A DNA stretch of 64,000 nucleotides from Oreochromis niloticus (GCF_001858045.2 NC_031967.2:24163217-24227216); one strand, 5' to 3'; counted from the first letter of the stretch, positions 46,049 to 58,470 are shown. The notes: generated from the letters alone by a model not told the origin. Translations and numbers: made by a program.

Positions 46049-46598
46049 CAGTGTTGGTCAAGTTACTTGATAATAGTAATTAGTTACTGACTACTGATTA
46101 CTTTTCCAAGAAAGTAATCCTGTTACTTTACTGATTACTTATTTTCAAATGTAATTAGCTACTTTATTACTTAGTTGCTTTTTAAAAACACGATACACAA
46201 CCTGAACACATAATAAAGCAACAGACATTTCAGCCCAATTCAATTTTTTCCTGCATAATCTATCACATGAAATTGAATCAAATGAAAAAATCTCTTTTTA
46301 AAATTTTTTTTTATTAGTTTTAATCTTTTGACTTTATGCACTTTGCATCAAGCTAAATATTACACATTGTGTATCTACACATGTCTGTTGCTGTCACGGA
46401 CATCGGACACGCGTATGTCATTGTCATAACACACTCTCACAAACAAAATCATGTTTTAGTAATGCTGTAACACAGCATGCTTACGGGAAAGTAACAGTAA
46501 TCTAATTACTTTTTTTTGCAATGGTAATCCCTTACTTTACTTGTTACTTGAAAAAAGTAAACGGATTACAGTAATGTGACGCGTTACTACCATCCCTG
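46049..46598. mobile_element. hAT-type MITE, 550 bp
   Basis: Starts CAGTGTTGGTCAAGTTACTT and ends TTACTACCATCCCTG, inverted ends with GTAAC-rich subterminal repeats. An 8-bp target duplication ATCACTAA/ATCGCTAA (46041-46048, 46599-46606) has one mismatch. It sits just after the last identified tail exon. Confidence 0.8.
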
Positions 46599-46994
46599 AT
46601 CGCTAATAATCAAATTACTTTCAGAATGAAATAAATCATATTGTTCTTGTTGTTGGAATAAGTTTAATTTATTTTCTTTAGTTACATTCAATCTTTTGCT
46701 TTAGCTTAGTTTAGCCACAAAATTAAAAAACAAACAAACAAACAAACAAAAAGGACTTTCAAATTTCACAAAGACGTCCATCTAAAATCAGGAAAAGACG
46801 CATAATAAATGTGCTTTTTCATAATATGAATGTAAAATAGCACAAGACTGTTACTGGACAAGAAAATAAAAATGAATAATTGAACTTTAAGCATGTTTGA
46901 TAACATTTCTGTAACTGTAAAATAATTTAGTTGACTCGCCACTTATGAAAGACTGACAATACCATTTACTTTTGTATTAAATCCTTATTTATGT

Positions 46995-46999
46995 TGCAG

Positions 47000-47031
<32 letters not shown>
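46995..47031. repeat. (TA)n microsatellite
   Basis: A TA run abuts the left end of Tc1 element A and supplied its TA target. Confidence 0.95.
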
Positions 47032-47034
<3 letters not shown>

Positions 47035-48634
47035 TTAAGCCCATAATTATTCATACCCCTGCCAAATTTTGACTTAAAGTTACTTTTGTTCAACAAGCAA
47101 GTTCTTTTTTGAGCAGAAATGACACAGGTGTCTCCCCAAAGATAATAAGACGATGTACAAGAGGCATCATTGTGGAAAAAAATATTTCTCAGCTTTTATT
47201 TATATTTTAGCAAAAAGTATCATGTCCAGAATTATTCATACCCTTCTCAATAATCAATAGAAAAGCCTTTATTGGCTATTACAGCAATCAAACGCTTCCT
47301 ATAATTGCAGACCAGCTTTTTGCATGTCTCCACAGGCATTTTTGCCCATTCATCTTTAGCAATGAGCTCCAAATCTTTCAGGTTGGAGGGTCTTCTTGCC
47401 ATCACCCTGATCTTTAGCTCCCTCCACAGATTCTCAATTGGATTCAAGTCAGGACTCTGGCTAGGCCACTGCAAAACGTTAATGTTGTTGTCTGCTAACC
47501 ATTTCTTCACCACGTTTGCTGTATGTTTTGGGTCATTGTCGTGCTAAATTGTCCACTGGTTCCCAAGGCCAAGTTTTTCTGCAGACTGCCTGATGTTGTT
47601 GTTGAGAATCTTCATGTATTGCTCTTTTTTCATGGTGCTGTTTACTGTGATTAGGTTCCATTGTCCATTGGCTAAATAACACCCCCAAAGCATTAGGTTC
47701 CCACCACCATGTTGGTGTTCTTTGGGTTGAAGGCTTCTCCATTTTTATGCCAAATGAAGGCAACATCATTGTGACCAAATAATTCAATTTTTGTTTCATC
47801 TGACCATAACACTGAAGACCAGAAACCTTCTTCTTTGTCCAGATGAGCATTTGCAAAGGCCAAATGAGCTTTTGCATGCCTTAGAAGTGCCTGGAGAAGT
47901 GGCGTTTTCCTTGGTCTGCATCCGTGGAACCCAACAGTGTCCGTTGGACTGTCTGCCTTGAGACATTGCCACCAGCAGAGCCCAGATTCACCAGAATGGC
48001 CTTGGTGGTGATCCTTGGATTCTTTTTCACCTCTCTCACTATTCTCCTGGCCAGCACAGGTTTCACTTTTGGCTTCCGACAACATCCTCTGAGATTTTCC
48101 ACAGTGCGGAACATCTTGTATTTTTTAATAATACTTTGCACTGTAGCCACTGGAACTTGAAAACATTTGGATATGACCTTGTAGCCCATTCCTCACTTGT
48201 GAGCAGCCACAATGCACAGCTGCAGGTCCTCACTGAGTTCCTTTGTCTTAGCCATGAATGTCCACAGACCACCTGCAGAGAGCTGCTGTTTTTCACCTGT
48301 TGAGTTGATCAAAACTGCTATTTCCAATTAATCAGGGTAATTAGGATGCTTTAGAACAGCTTTGACTATTTGGAATGGTATGGAACTTTGGATTTTCCCA
48401 GAGACTGTGACAGTTTGTAAAGGGTATGAATAATTCTGGACATGATACTTTTTGCTCAAATGTAAATAAAAGCTGAGAAATATTTTTTTTCCACAATGAT
48501 GCGTCTTGTACATCATCTTATTATCTTTTGTGAGACGCGTGTGTCATTTCCAGTCAAAAAATAACTTGCTAGTTGAATAAAAGTAACTTTAAGTCAAAAT
48601 TTGGCAGGGGTATGAATAATTATGGGCTTAACTG
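47032..48634 (-). mobile_element. Tc1-like transposon A, 1603 bp
   Basis: Inverted ends CAGTTAAGCCCATAATTATT flanked by TA on both sides. The minus strand encodes a Tc1 transposase in several shifted frames: ISKCFQVPVATVQSIIKKYK (helix-turn-helix region), ARRIVREVKKNPRITTKAIL, WSSVLWSDETKIELFG (first Asp), SQSPDLNPIENLWRELK (Glu) and a complete C-terminus (VANKGFSIDY-type end). Frameshifts inactivate it. Same family as element B and in opposite orientation. Confidence 0.95.
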
Positions 48635-48836
<202 letters not shown>

Positions 48837-50454
48837 CAGTTAAGCCCATAATTATTCATACCCCTGCCAAATTTTGACTTAAAGTTACTTTTATTCAACT
48901 AGCAAGTTATTTTTTGACTGGAAATGACACAGGCGTCTCCCAAAAGATAATAAGATGATGTACAAGACGCATCATTGTGGAAAAAAAAATATTTCTCAGC
49001 TTTTATTTACATTTGAGCAAAAAGTATCATGTCCAGAATTATTCATACCCTTCACAAACTGTCACAGTCTCTGGGAAAATCCAAAGTTCCATACCATTCC
49101 AAATAGTCAAAGCTGTTCTAAAGCATCCTAATTACCCTGATTAATTGGGAATAGCTGTTTTAATCAACTCAACAGGTGAAAAACAGCAGCTCTCTGCAGG
49201 TGGTTTGTGGACAGTCATGGCTAAGACAAAGGAACTCAGTGAGGACCTGCGGCTGCGCATTGTGGCTGCTCACAAGTGAGGAAAGGGCTACAAGGCCATA
49301 TCCAAATGTTTTCAAGTTCCAGTGGCTACAGTGCAAAGTATTATTAAAAAATACAAGATGTTCCGCACTGTGGAAAATCTCAGAGGACGTTGTCGGAAGC
49401 CAAAAGTGACACCTGTGCTGGCCAGGAGGATAGTGAGAGAGGTGAAAAAGAATCCAAGGATCACCACCAAGGCCATTCTGGTGAATCTGGGCTCTGCTGG
49501 TGGCAATGTCTCAAGGCAGACAGTCCAACGGACACTGCACACTGCTGGGTTCCACGGATGCAGACCAAGGAAAACGCCACTTCTCCAGATAAGGCATGCA
49601 AAAGCTCGTTTGGCCTTTGCAAATGCTCATCTGGACAAAGAAGAAGATTTCTGGTCTTCAGTGTTATGGTCAGATGAAACAAAAATTGAATTATTTGGTC
49701 ACAATGATGTTGCCTTCATTTGGCATAAAAAAGGAGAAGCCTTCAACCCACAGAACACCATCCCCACTGTCAAACATGGTGGTGGGAACCAAATGCTTTG
49801 GGGGTGTTTTTCAGCCAATGGACCAGGGAACCTAATCACAGTAAACAGCACCATGAAAAAAGAGCAATACATGAAGATTCTCAACAACAACATCAGGCAG
49901 TCTGCAGAAAAACTTGGCCTTGGGAACCAGTGGACATTTCAGCATGACAATGACCCAAAACTTACAGCAAAAGTGGTGAAGAAATGGTTAGCAGACAACA
50001 ACATTAACGTTTTGCAGTGGCCTAGCCAGAGTCCTGACTTGAATCCAATTGAGAATCTGTAGAGGGAGCTAAAGATCAGGGTGATGGCAAGAAGACCCTC
50101 CAACCTGAAAGATTTGGAGCTCATTGCTAAAGATGAATGGGCAAAAATGCCTGTGGAGACATGCAAAAAGCTGGTCTGCAATTATAGGAAGCGTTTGATT
50201 GCTGTAATAGCCAATAAAGGCTTTTCTATTGATTATTGAGAAGGGTATGAATAATTCTGGACATTATACTTTTTGCTAAAATATAAATAAAACCTGAGAA
50301 ATATTTTTTTCCACAATGATGCCTCTTGTACATCGTCTTATTATCTTTGGGGAGACACCTGTGTCATTGCTGCTCAAAAAAGAACTTGCTTGTTGAACAA
50401 AAGTAACTTTAAGTCAAAATTTGTCAGGGGTATGAATAATTATGGGCTTAACTG
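48837..50454 (+). mobile_element. Tc1-like transposon B, 1618 bp, near-intact transposase
   Basis: Ends CAGTTAAGCCCATAATTATT, TA flanks. The transposase frame runs from ATG 49217 to TGA 50237 (340 codons, a normal Tc1 length) and is interrupted only by TGA at 49277 and TAG at 50060. The HTH region (TVQSIIKKYKMFRTVENL), GRCRKPK basic stretch, SDETKIELFG (Asp), FQHDNDPKLTAK (Asp) and SPDLNPIENL (Glu) are present, i.e. a complete DDE triad. The TAG replaces the Trp codon retained in element A (ENLWREL). Not active as it stands. Confidence 0.95.
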
Positions 50455-51332
50455 TATATGTATATGCAGAGGCGGAGCCAGACATTTGAAACACCCAGGG
50501 CTTAGCCCTAAAGGGTAGTATGTATGTGGGATTTTTTTTTGGGGGGGGGGGTAGAAATGACTGAAAGATTAATTGGCTCTGTTTTGAGTTTTGTTAAAAA
50601 AAAGAATGACTTCATATAGGGAAAAAATATATCTCACATGTGCAGGACACCTTAAACTAGTTTTTTAATTAAGCAGCAAGGCAGAACAAAGTCAGGGCTG
50701 TATCAAGACACAGGGACTAAACCCCAATTCAACCAGACCCAGCACTGATCCGGAATTAAAACAGGACTACTTAGGACTTAACCAAAACAGAACCAGAATC
50801 AGTACTAGATGATAGTAGCACTAAAAATCATCATAGACCTGCACTACACTTATTTTTTAATTCTACCAAAGTCCACTATTTAGATTCAGAAAAGTTTATA
50901 TAATTATTTAGCCTTGTTGTGCAAACAAGCCTGCAAAACTTAATAAATGTAGAGTTTGAAAAATAACAAACCTAAAAAGAAACACTAGGTACGAGATACA
51001 TGAGTACCTATGATACGGTGATACTTTTGGTAAACAACCACTTGACTAACATGTGTCTCACCTGCTCTTGTTCCATCTCCGTTCTGTCCTCATACTCTCT
51101 CCCTGTCTGTTCCTCTCTCTCCCTCTTTGTGCTGACAATCATCAAATATACAGTTGAAACCAGATATTTACACACTCTTCAGATCAAAACACAAACACTT
51201 TTTTAATTGTAACATCAAATCAGACTAAATGTTTATTTTTTTAGGTTGATAAGTATAAAAAACACATTTGTTAACTTTAAGAGTAAAGAGAGAAACTATC
51301 TGTATTTCTTAATTGTAAATGGCACCAAACTG

Positions 51333-54300
51333 CACTGAAAAAATGGGAATTGGCAGGCTTTTGAATTTGCACAAATGAATTTAGTTAATTCTACACAAGC
51401 CTTTCATGTTTCTCTTATTTACATGATTGAATAAAGTACCATTTACTTGATTATAAACAATACTGAGACTACTAATTTTTCTTGCATTGATTTAAAGTGA
51501 CTAAATTAGAATACTAAAACCATTGTAATCATGTTTGACCACAACCGGAAATGATGCAATATATTCAAAGACAACAACTAAATATGATTGGATAATAAGA
51601 CCTAGAGTCTTATCCAATAAGACAACAACATAATTTAAGGAGAGCGCAATTGACCGCCAGATTCTGGAAGACTGTTTAGCCACATGCAACCTTTGGCACT
51701 GAGTCAGGCATACTGAGAAGGTAAGTAATTTAAATATATTTGTTTTAGTTGGGTACGTTTTCACAGAATTGTTGTAGTGCATGCTATATGAAAAGTAATC
51801 TGTAATGCATCTACATGTTGTTTTTACAGTGCTAGCTGAAGTTGGTATTAGCTTCGTGGCTAAAGCTGAAAAATAGTAACAAATTGCACATAGTCGGGAG
51901 AAAGCAGCTGTTGTCGGTCAGATATGGAATTTATTTCTGTGACAGAGAGGACTGACGTTTTTGATGGCTTAGCAAGTTAAAACGTCACTGAGAGAGAGCA
52001 ATAGTGTTTGTGTTACTCGTGCTAGTTATGGCTACAGTGGCTAATTAGTCAGGCTGTAACCGTCAGAGTTTAAGAAGCTGGGAGCGCCACAGTGCCATAC
52101 CTTAATTCTTGCTGCTGACACGCACTCAAGTTATAATAAGGATCCTGCCACCTTAGACGTGGGTTTAAGAACCTGTGCCCATAAATGCCAAATAATTTTT
52201 CCATTTAGTCATTGTTTTAGGTGAAGTGTCACTTACTTGACTATTCTATTGGTCAAGCCCAAATAATACAGCAGATATCTACAAGGAGATAAGTTTATTA
52301 AGTGATGTATTGTGAATTTTCCAACATTGTCCTAACAAAAATTAGGACCCTTTTTTTCCCCTTTTTTTTTCTACTTTGTGCAGAACATATGTGAGCTGCT
52401 TCTCAAAACATTATGTATAAATGAGAGAAAGATCGGTACTCTTCTGGACTGGAATACCTTTTTTCAATTAAAATTAATGTTTTTTGTGATGGTGGAATTT
52501 TTACCTTTATTATCACAGAAGTCAAAACATCAGATGATGACAGCTTACCATCTAAGCTCCCCATCTCTTGGCAAGTCTGAATTAGAGGTCTCAGCTGTAT
52601 CAGCTTTTCTAGTGGATTTGCTTAAAGAGGAGATGGCTAAAGTCATTAGGTACATATTCCCTGACATTCTAGAGGTCAACCTTGGACAGTGTGTGACATT
52701 AAAGGGCATAACTTATAGAAAGGGAATGGTACTGGCCCAAAGGGCAGCAGGTGGATTGCCAGAATACTGAAAAACCATATCTGCATTGTACCACAGCATA
52801 TTCTACATTGTCAGAGAGCTTGGTGGCTGGTACAGAGAGCACAACAGAGCTTTTGAGCTCAGCCCAGTATCCACAAGAATATTCACTCTCGTTTCAATCT
52901 GTTAACTCCTTGATACTTATCCATTGGTTGACTATAAGATTGGATCAGTCCACATTGTGACTTTAAAAAGGCATATAGAAATAAAAGGTGTTCAGATAAG
53001 TGTAATAGGTTCAGTCGCATGTATTTCATTAGATAAATTCTTCTTTTTTTATGTCTGATCTTTATAACTTTGACTATTGGGTATGGATAGCTGTATGTCT
53101 GATATGTAATTCTTTTTTGCCTACAGAGTCCTATGGTCCTAAAGACTGTCTTGGCTGACGGAACCTGTCGAAGGCTCACTCTCTAATGGAGCGCCTGAAT
53201 CAACTGAGGATCTCATCGTTGAAGTCAAGAGACAGTGTGGTCTTCAGGGCAGTTTCAGACTTCAGTTTATGGATTCCTTGTTTGGGAATGAGTTTCTTAA
53301 CCTTACCTCGGTTTCAGAAGTAGCAGACAAAGGGACTCTTAAAGCTATTGACATGGACATAAAAAGAGTAACAGAGTTGGTGAAACTCAAGATGGAAAAG
53401 ACTTTTTCATACAGAAGACATGAAGTTGTTCGTGATGCACCAATGGTGGAGGCTGCCTGCTCTATTTGATTTCCATGAGGTAAGGTTTGCCTCATACACG
53501 GTGTTCTTGTGGTATTAGCCTAAAATGGTTAAGGCACAGTTGTTGTTTGACAGCCCATTTCTTCAGCATGAGTGATTGCAGCCTTCTTCCAGGTATTAAA
53601 CCTTTGAAGCTCATTCCTCTGTGCTCATGTTTTCAGATCAACACTGAGTTTAAGAGAATTGCCACCATCCCCCCTCAAAGTTCCTGGCTCAGCTGGATCT
53701 CCACTTGGACAACCTGGTGAAGTTGGTCAACAGAAGAGGAGAGCTTGGACTAATACTGGAAAGAATTGTGGCACAAATGGATAATGTAAGTGATAAAGCC
53801 TCAACATTCACTTAATATGATCCTCTTTGGATGAAACTTTATAATTGTGGAAGATTTCAGATGTTTTCCCATCATAAATTCTCTCATTTTGTATTTTTAC
53901 ATCTGCTTGTTTTTTTTAACCTTCACTTTGTCAACTTATTATTAATTGCCAGTAAACCTATTATTAATTTGTGTGCCTTTACTTTAAAAACATTCATGTA
54001 AAGTACACTATTAAAACTTAAATCAAGGACAAGGGCTGAATGAAGATGCTAATTACATACATTTCATTTCAGTGTGAAGATGTTGATGCTGGACGTGTCA
54101 AGGGAGTGTGTATCTACATGGGTGAAGACCCTGGCATGCTTATCCGGGAGTATGTGGTATGTACTTGTCTTTTTTCTTTTCTTTTTTTCGGACTTTCCAC
54201 AGTGTGTCATATTACTTACTTGGCATGAAATGACTAACATGGCTTCTTTTTTACAGGGCATGGAAGAACGTGCCATCAATGAGACTGTTGAAGACACCAC

Positions 54301-55622
54301 TGTTCGAACTTATCTTCTTAAAGAGCAAGCTTCAGCAGAAGAACAAGAGTTGTCCTTGCAGGCATCAGGGTGGCGAAGAATTTGGATAATGTAGCATTTG
54401 CTGTGATAATGCTATTTGGACTCATGTATGCATTAAACCTTGCCTACCCTGCTGACCTCCGCTACACCTTTGACGTTTTCCAGAAGGTTTTCATGGAACT
54501 GGATGGAGCTAAACTCTCTAAAGTTCTTGCTTTCAAAAACCATCTGTTTCATTGAGAAGTCAAAGACAGCACTTCTGCAATTCTTTGCAGTTTTTCATTT
54601 TGTGTTCAGTAATGTTATACTGCTTATGTTTTTATTGCTTTCCCCTCATGTGACTGCAATGCAGGAAGATTTTTCCTTTTGGTATCATGTTGTAAGAAAG
54701 TTTTACTGACGATTTTTAGCAATATGATCTGAGTCAACCTTAATGTCCTGCTTACATGTTTAAAAGGAAGATTAAGATTCATGTAGGTGTTTGGTATTAG
54801 TTATGTAACAATGTCATTTAAGGCTCAACTTAGTTGAAATTTTGTACAGGTAAATACTTGTACAGAAGCTGAAACTGTTGTCAAATAATACACAAGTTAT
54901 ATTTGTGTAAATCTGTTTATTCATAAAAGCATGTTGCTTTTTTCAGGTCTTAATTTAGTTTAAATTTTCAATTGTGTAATTAATACAAATGTTATATGTA
55001 AGAGATGACAGGATCATCTATAAGCACTTTCTTTTATTTGCTGCTAAGGTCAGTTTTTTGTGAAATATTTGCAAATGTTTTAAATTTTTCTTTTAGTTAT
55101 TTCTGCAGGCTATCTTTAAAAATGTGTTAACAAGTTTATATGGATGTGATTTTGGGGTTGTTCATGGCAGCTTGCTGCTTTCACTGCTGTTACACTTTAA
55201 TAAAGGTGAATTGTTCAGCAGCACTCAGTCTTTGCCTTTTTTGCCAATAATGATCAGTTAATATTTCAATTGAAAAAATTAAGTAGGATTTAAAGCCATA
55301 ATTTGTGTTGCAGGAACATAATTGCAATGTGTTTACATTACACAATATCATTGCGTACCACTGGCAATCAAAAATAAGTTGGTGTTAAACATTAAAATAT
55401 ATTGACATTATGCAATGCATTGATATTATGTTAACAAATAAATAGTATGTACATCAAACATGATTTTTTAAAGTAATCTGATGTAAATAAAATACTTTGA
55501 TTTGACAAGCATTAATTACTTGAGGGAAAGTGGAAAATTAAGTCAGTCATACTTATTCATATTATGTGGGACCGATGTACACAATAAAATCAAGTAAATC
55601 GAAAGAACTTTTTTTTTCAGTG
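51333..55622 (+). mobile_element. Gene-bearing unit with CACTGAAAAAA inverted ends
   Basis: The insert inside the Tc1 remnant starts CACTGAAAAAA and ends TTTTTTTCAGTG, an 11-bp inverted repeat. TG dinucleotides flank both sides (51331-51332, 55623-55624), a possible 2-bp target duplication. The interior carries one multi-exon gene in plus orientation with its own 5' exon and polyadenylation signal, plus about 300 bp of flank on each side. CACTG ends recall CACTA/EnSpm-type elements, but no transposase is present. Confidence 0.65.
51640..55204 (+). pseudogene. Decayed multi-exon gene of an uncharacterised teleost family
   Basis: Exons by splice sites: 5' exon ending 51720 (GAGAAG/GTAAGT); 52384-52987; 53127-53479; 53637-53785; 54073-54156; 54257-54555; AATAAA at 55199. 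Exon 2 encodes SAFLVDLLKEEMAKV and, after stops TGA 52768 and TAA 52903, YPLVDYKIGSVHIVTLKRHI. Exon 3 has a PB1-like segment (MVLKTVLADGTCRRLTL, FRLQFMDSLFGNEFLNLTS) with a 2-nt deletion near 53182. Exon 4 has AQLDLHLDNLVKLV, with a frame break. Exon 5 is VKGVCIYMGEDPGMLI. Exon 6, after a shift near 54350, has the hydrophobic VAFAVIMLFGLMYALNLAYP and FDVFQKVFMELDG. I recognise this architecture from numerous unnamed, SAMD3-like-annotated fish proteins; function unknown. Introns show it is not a retrocopy. Confidence 0.75.
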
Positions 55623-56898
55623 TGTATTCAAAACTGAGCCACACTTATGGAGCTCCACAATTCTTTTCCTGGTGTTTTGGTTGACATCTCTTGATTTTCC
55701 CATGTCAAAGAAACAGGCTCTGTGTTTTGCCTTATATGCATCCACAGGTGTGCCACCAATTTACTCACATGGACTCTACTAACCTATCAGAAGCTTCTTC
55801 AGCTCAGAATGGAATCGTCTGGAGTTTTCTTATTAATTAACAATAAACTTAGTGTATATGTACTCCTACATTTGATGAAAGTGATAAAAAATAAACAGCT
55901 CTGTCTCTCTTTATTCTGACATTTAACGAATTCAAAAGATATTTCAATATTTATTTATCCAAAACAAAACAAGTTTACTCTAAATTGATGTTGTACAGTA
56001 AAAAAATGTTCTTGTGTTTTCCATAAAGTGTATGTAAATATCTGGTTTAAACTGTGAATATACTGCTGTGTATTGAAGTTCCTCTTGTTTTGCATAGAAA
56101 TATACTGAACAACATACAAAGCATAATATATAAAATACTACCAGAGTTTTTTCTTTGAAAGAAGCCCCTTATGTCCATTCTTGTATATCAGTACATTACT
56201 GAAACCGATTTATTTAGCCGTGGAGGGTAACAACTGAAAATATGAAATAAACACACATGTGAGCTAAGACTCTCTAAAAAAAAAACAAAAAAAAAACAGC
56301 ATTGTTGTTGTTTGGCTTTTCATTTCGCCATTTGTTGATTCACTTGAAGAGCAAGTAACGTAATATGGGTCAAGTGATCAGTTTGATATCAATCTTTCGT
56401 GATACACCGTCATATTTACATTATTTGTACAGTACGAATGATTTGCTTTGGTACCTGGTCAAACTTCAGTTCTCCTCTGTCTGCCTCGCTCCGTTTCTCA
56501 GCGCACTCGTAGGCAGCAGCTGCCCCGCCCCGCTTAGTGCCTGAGCTCGGATCATACCAATATTAGGGGGGATTTACGCACAGTCGTAAATTCCCACAGT
56601 GTGCACTACGTGCTTCGAATATTGTGTGTAGTTTTTTGTTTTATACAGTTGTCAGCCAGGCATCTAACTATGAAAAAATTACACTCCAAAAGACCCCGGG
56701 CTTCTGAAAAAACAACCCGGGCTTAAGCCCAGTAAGCCACCCCCCCGCTCCGCCCCTGTGTATATGTATATGTGTAAAAAAAAAAGTTTTTCTTAATTAG
56801 TCTGACTTCACATCATCACAGTGGACTAATAAAAGAAACATTTTATTTAAGGGGTGTCAAAATGTGACTGAATTAATATTTTACTTTTTTGTTTCCAG

Positions 56899-56912
56899 AG
56901 TGGCAACAGTAA
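56899..56912 (+). other. Possible last coding exon of gene B
   Basis: Acceptor TTGTTTCCAG, then (G)AG TGG CAA CAG TAA: joined in phase 1 to the exon ending at 46028 it would add EWQQ and a stop. It would require a 10.9-kb intron that contains two Tc1 elements and the nested hAT-like unit. Weak evidence: a good acceptor and matching phase only. Confidence 0.3.
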
Positions 56913-57437
56913 AGATACCAAAGGACACATGAACACACATCAGGCTTTGATTTCACAGTTTGTGACCTTGGATAAAGCACGGTACCTCATACAGATTGAC
57001 ACATTTTACAGTTTGTCCCCCCCTCCCCAGAAAACAACAACAACAAAAAAAAAACAAATCTGAATGGACAATTTTAAACAAGGGGAACCAAAAGAGTCTT
57101 CTGCAACTGTAACACTTTAAACTGTAATGTTTTAAATGATCTCTCCCACGGACTAAGATTCTTTGACAAAAACTTTATCTAGAAGATTAAGCCTGAGGTT
57201 TAGAAAATTAGCTAGTCTAAAGAATTAAAGAAAATAATTAGGAGAAACTTTTAACTATAAAGGTCACATGTTAGACTATTCTGTCAGGGCATCAGTTACT
57301 CCTTATTTATGGTGGTTATGGAGTTCTTTGATACTACATTCAATGTTACAGTGCTTTAGACATGTATGTCTGAAATCTGTTAAAGCTGAATATGGAATTA
57401 AATCTTAACTGGGAATGTCATAAAGTTGTGTGATAAT
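56913..57437. other. Spacer before duplication copy 2
   Basis: AT-rich; may be 3' UTR of gene B if the exon at 56899 is real. The duplication match starts at 57438. Confidence 0.35.
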
Positions 57438-57620
57438 ATTTAGGAATGTAAACATCAGCTGAGGTCCCACAGGATCTTGGCTCGGTCTGGCGTCTCCCAG
57501 TTTGACCTCGGGACTTCCAGGCCATACTTGGCACAGATGTTTCTGTACTACGCAACCTTGTCTATGGTGTTCTATGTATCCCGTGCCTGCTAGCATCTTG
57601 CACCCTGCTGCATTACTTTG
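57438..57620 (-). mobile_element. R4/Rex6-like LINE fragment, copy 2
   Basis: Same fragment as 1-185; the minus-strand frame 57596-57405 begins MLAGTGYIEHH. It marks the left edge of the duplicated block seen here. Confidence 0.6.
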
Positions 57621-58223
57621 TCTCTTTTATGCTAAGTATTAATGTGCTGGAAATTAAATGATTGAATCAAATGTTTTTTTTCGTAGTGTGTGTTCTCTCT
57701 ATAAACACGATAGCATTAAAATGGGGCTTACATCCACCTCGGTCATGTTGGCGCAGAATATTTTTTGAGTATCACTGATTAATTTTATTATGGCTTTGTT
57801 ATGTACATTACAATAACAGGTTATAATTGTTTCTGAATAACTGTTATTTTTTGAAAAACAAAATAAACAGAAACTTTCACTTGAAATTCATCATTAAACA
57901 GTGAAATGAATGATACACATGTACTATATCCATATGAAGCAAACAGTTACAGTCAAAATTATATGAAGTACATTAAAATGGTTATCAACAGGACAAATGA
58001 GAAAATCCTGCACTTTGTACTTGTTTTTACACTTGTATCTACAATGTTATTAAAGTATGTTTAAAAAGAACAAAAAACAAAAACGCTGTTCATTTTAAAG
58101 TAAATACTGACCAGAAAGTGAGCTGCTTTGGTACAGAAAGCCAGGACTGACATAATGAATTAATTAAATACAATACAATATAAATATAACCTCAATTAAT
58201 GAAGTCAGTGGTCAGCGGGGGCT

Positions 58224-58427
58224 ATGGCAGCTGTGTACCGGGACCTGCACTTTGTCAGCGGTAATAAGAGCTTGAGCGCTTGCGAGGCGAGCGGGTCTGT
58301 CCCACGCTTTGCTGTGAGACTGGGCTGGGCAGACATCTCCGAAATCATCGAAGCACTTTTGCAAAGAGGCTCTATGTTGACAAACCGACCAGAAATCAGA
58401 AGATTAAACCACTACATTCTCGGCTAA
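58224..58427 (+). other. Unidentified GC-rich ORF island, copy 2
   Basis: 67 codons starting MAAVYRDLHFV, with SVPRFAVRLGWADISE identical to copy 1. The stop comes from sequence just before a perfect hairpin (58432-58470). Function unknown. Confidence 0.4.
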
Positions 58428-58431
58428 AAAA

Positions 58432-58470
58432 TGAAAAACCCTGTTTGTGACACACAAACAGGGTTTTTCA
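58432..58470. repeat. Perfect 18-bp-arm hairpin, copy 2 only
   Basis: TGAAAAACCCTGTTTGTG, loop ACA, then the exact reverse complement. Copy 1 has the right arm (about 1010-1030) but a diverged left arm. Confidence 0.9.

Larger units (their letters stand above)
51151..56054 (-). mobile_element. Tc1-derived element nested in the hAT-like one
   Basis: The left end CAGTTGAAACCAGATATTTA and the right end, inverted, CAGTTTAAACCAGATATTTA are Tc1-type terminal repeats; TA precedes the left end, TG follows the right. On the minus strand, from 55702, a frame starts MGKSRDVNQNTRKRIVELHK, the N-terminus of a Tc1 transposase, and breaks off at about 55623. Left and right pieces total about 614 bp without the insert, so the host copy was already an internally deleted, non-autonomous element. 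Confidence 0.85.
50467..56758. mobile_element. Outer hAT-like element, 6.3 kb with nested inserts
   Basis: Left end CAGAGGCGGAGC, right end GCTCCGCCCCTG (11 of 12 inverted bases match), with GGGCTTA/TAAGCCC continuing inside. A perfect 8-bp target duplication TGTATATG (50459-50466, 56759-56766) proves that the whole span behaves as one insertion. Without its inserts the element would be about 1.4 kb and non-coding. Right next to Tc1 B. Confidence 0.9.
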
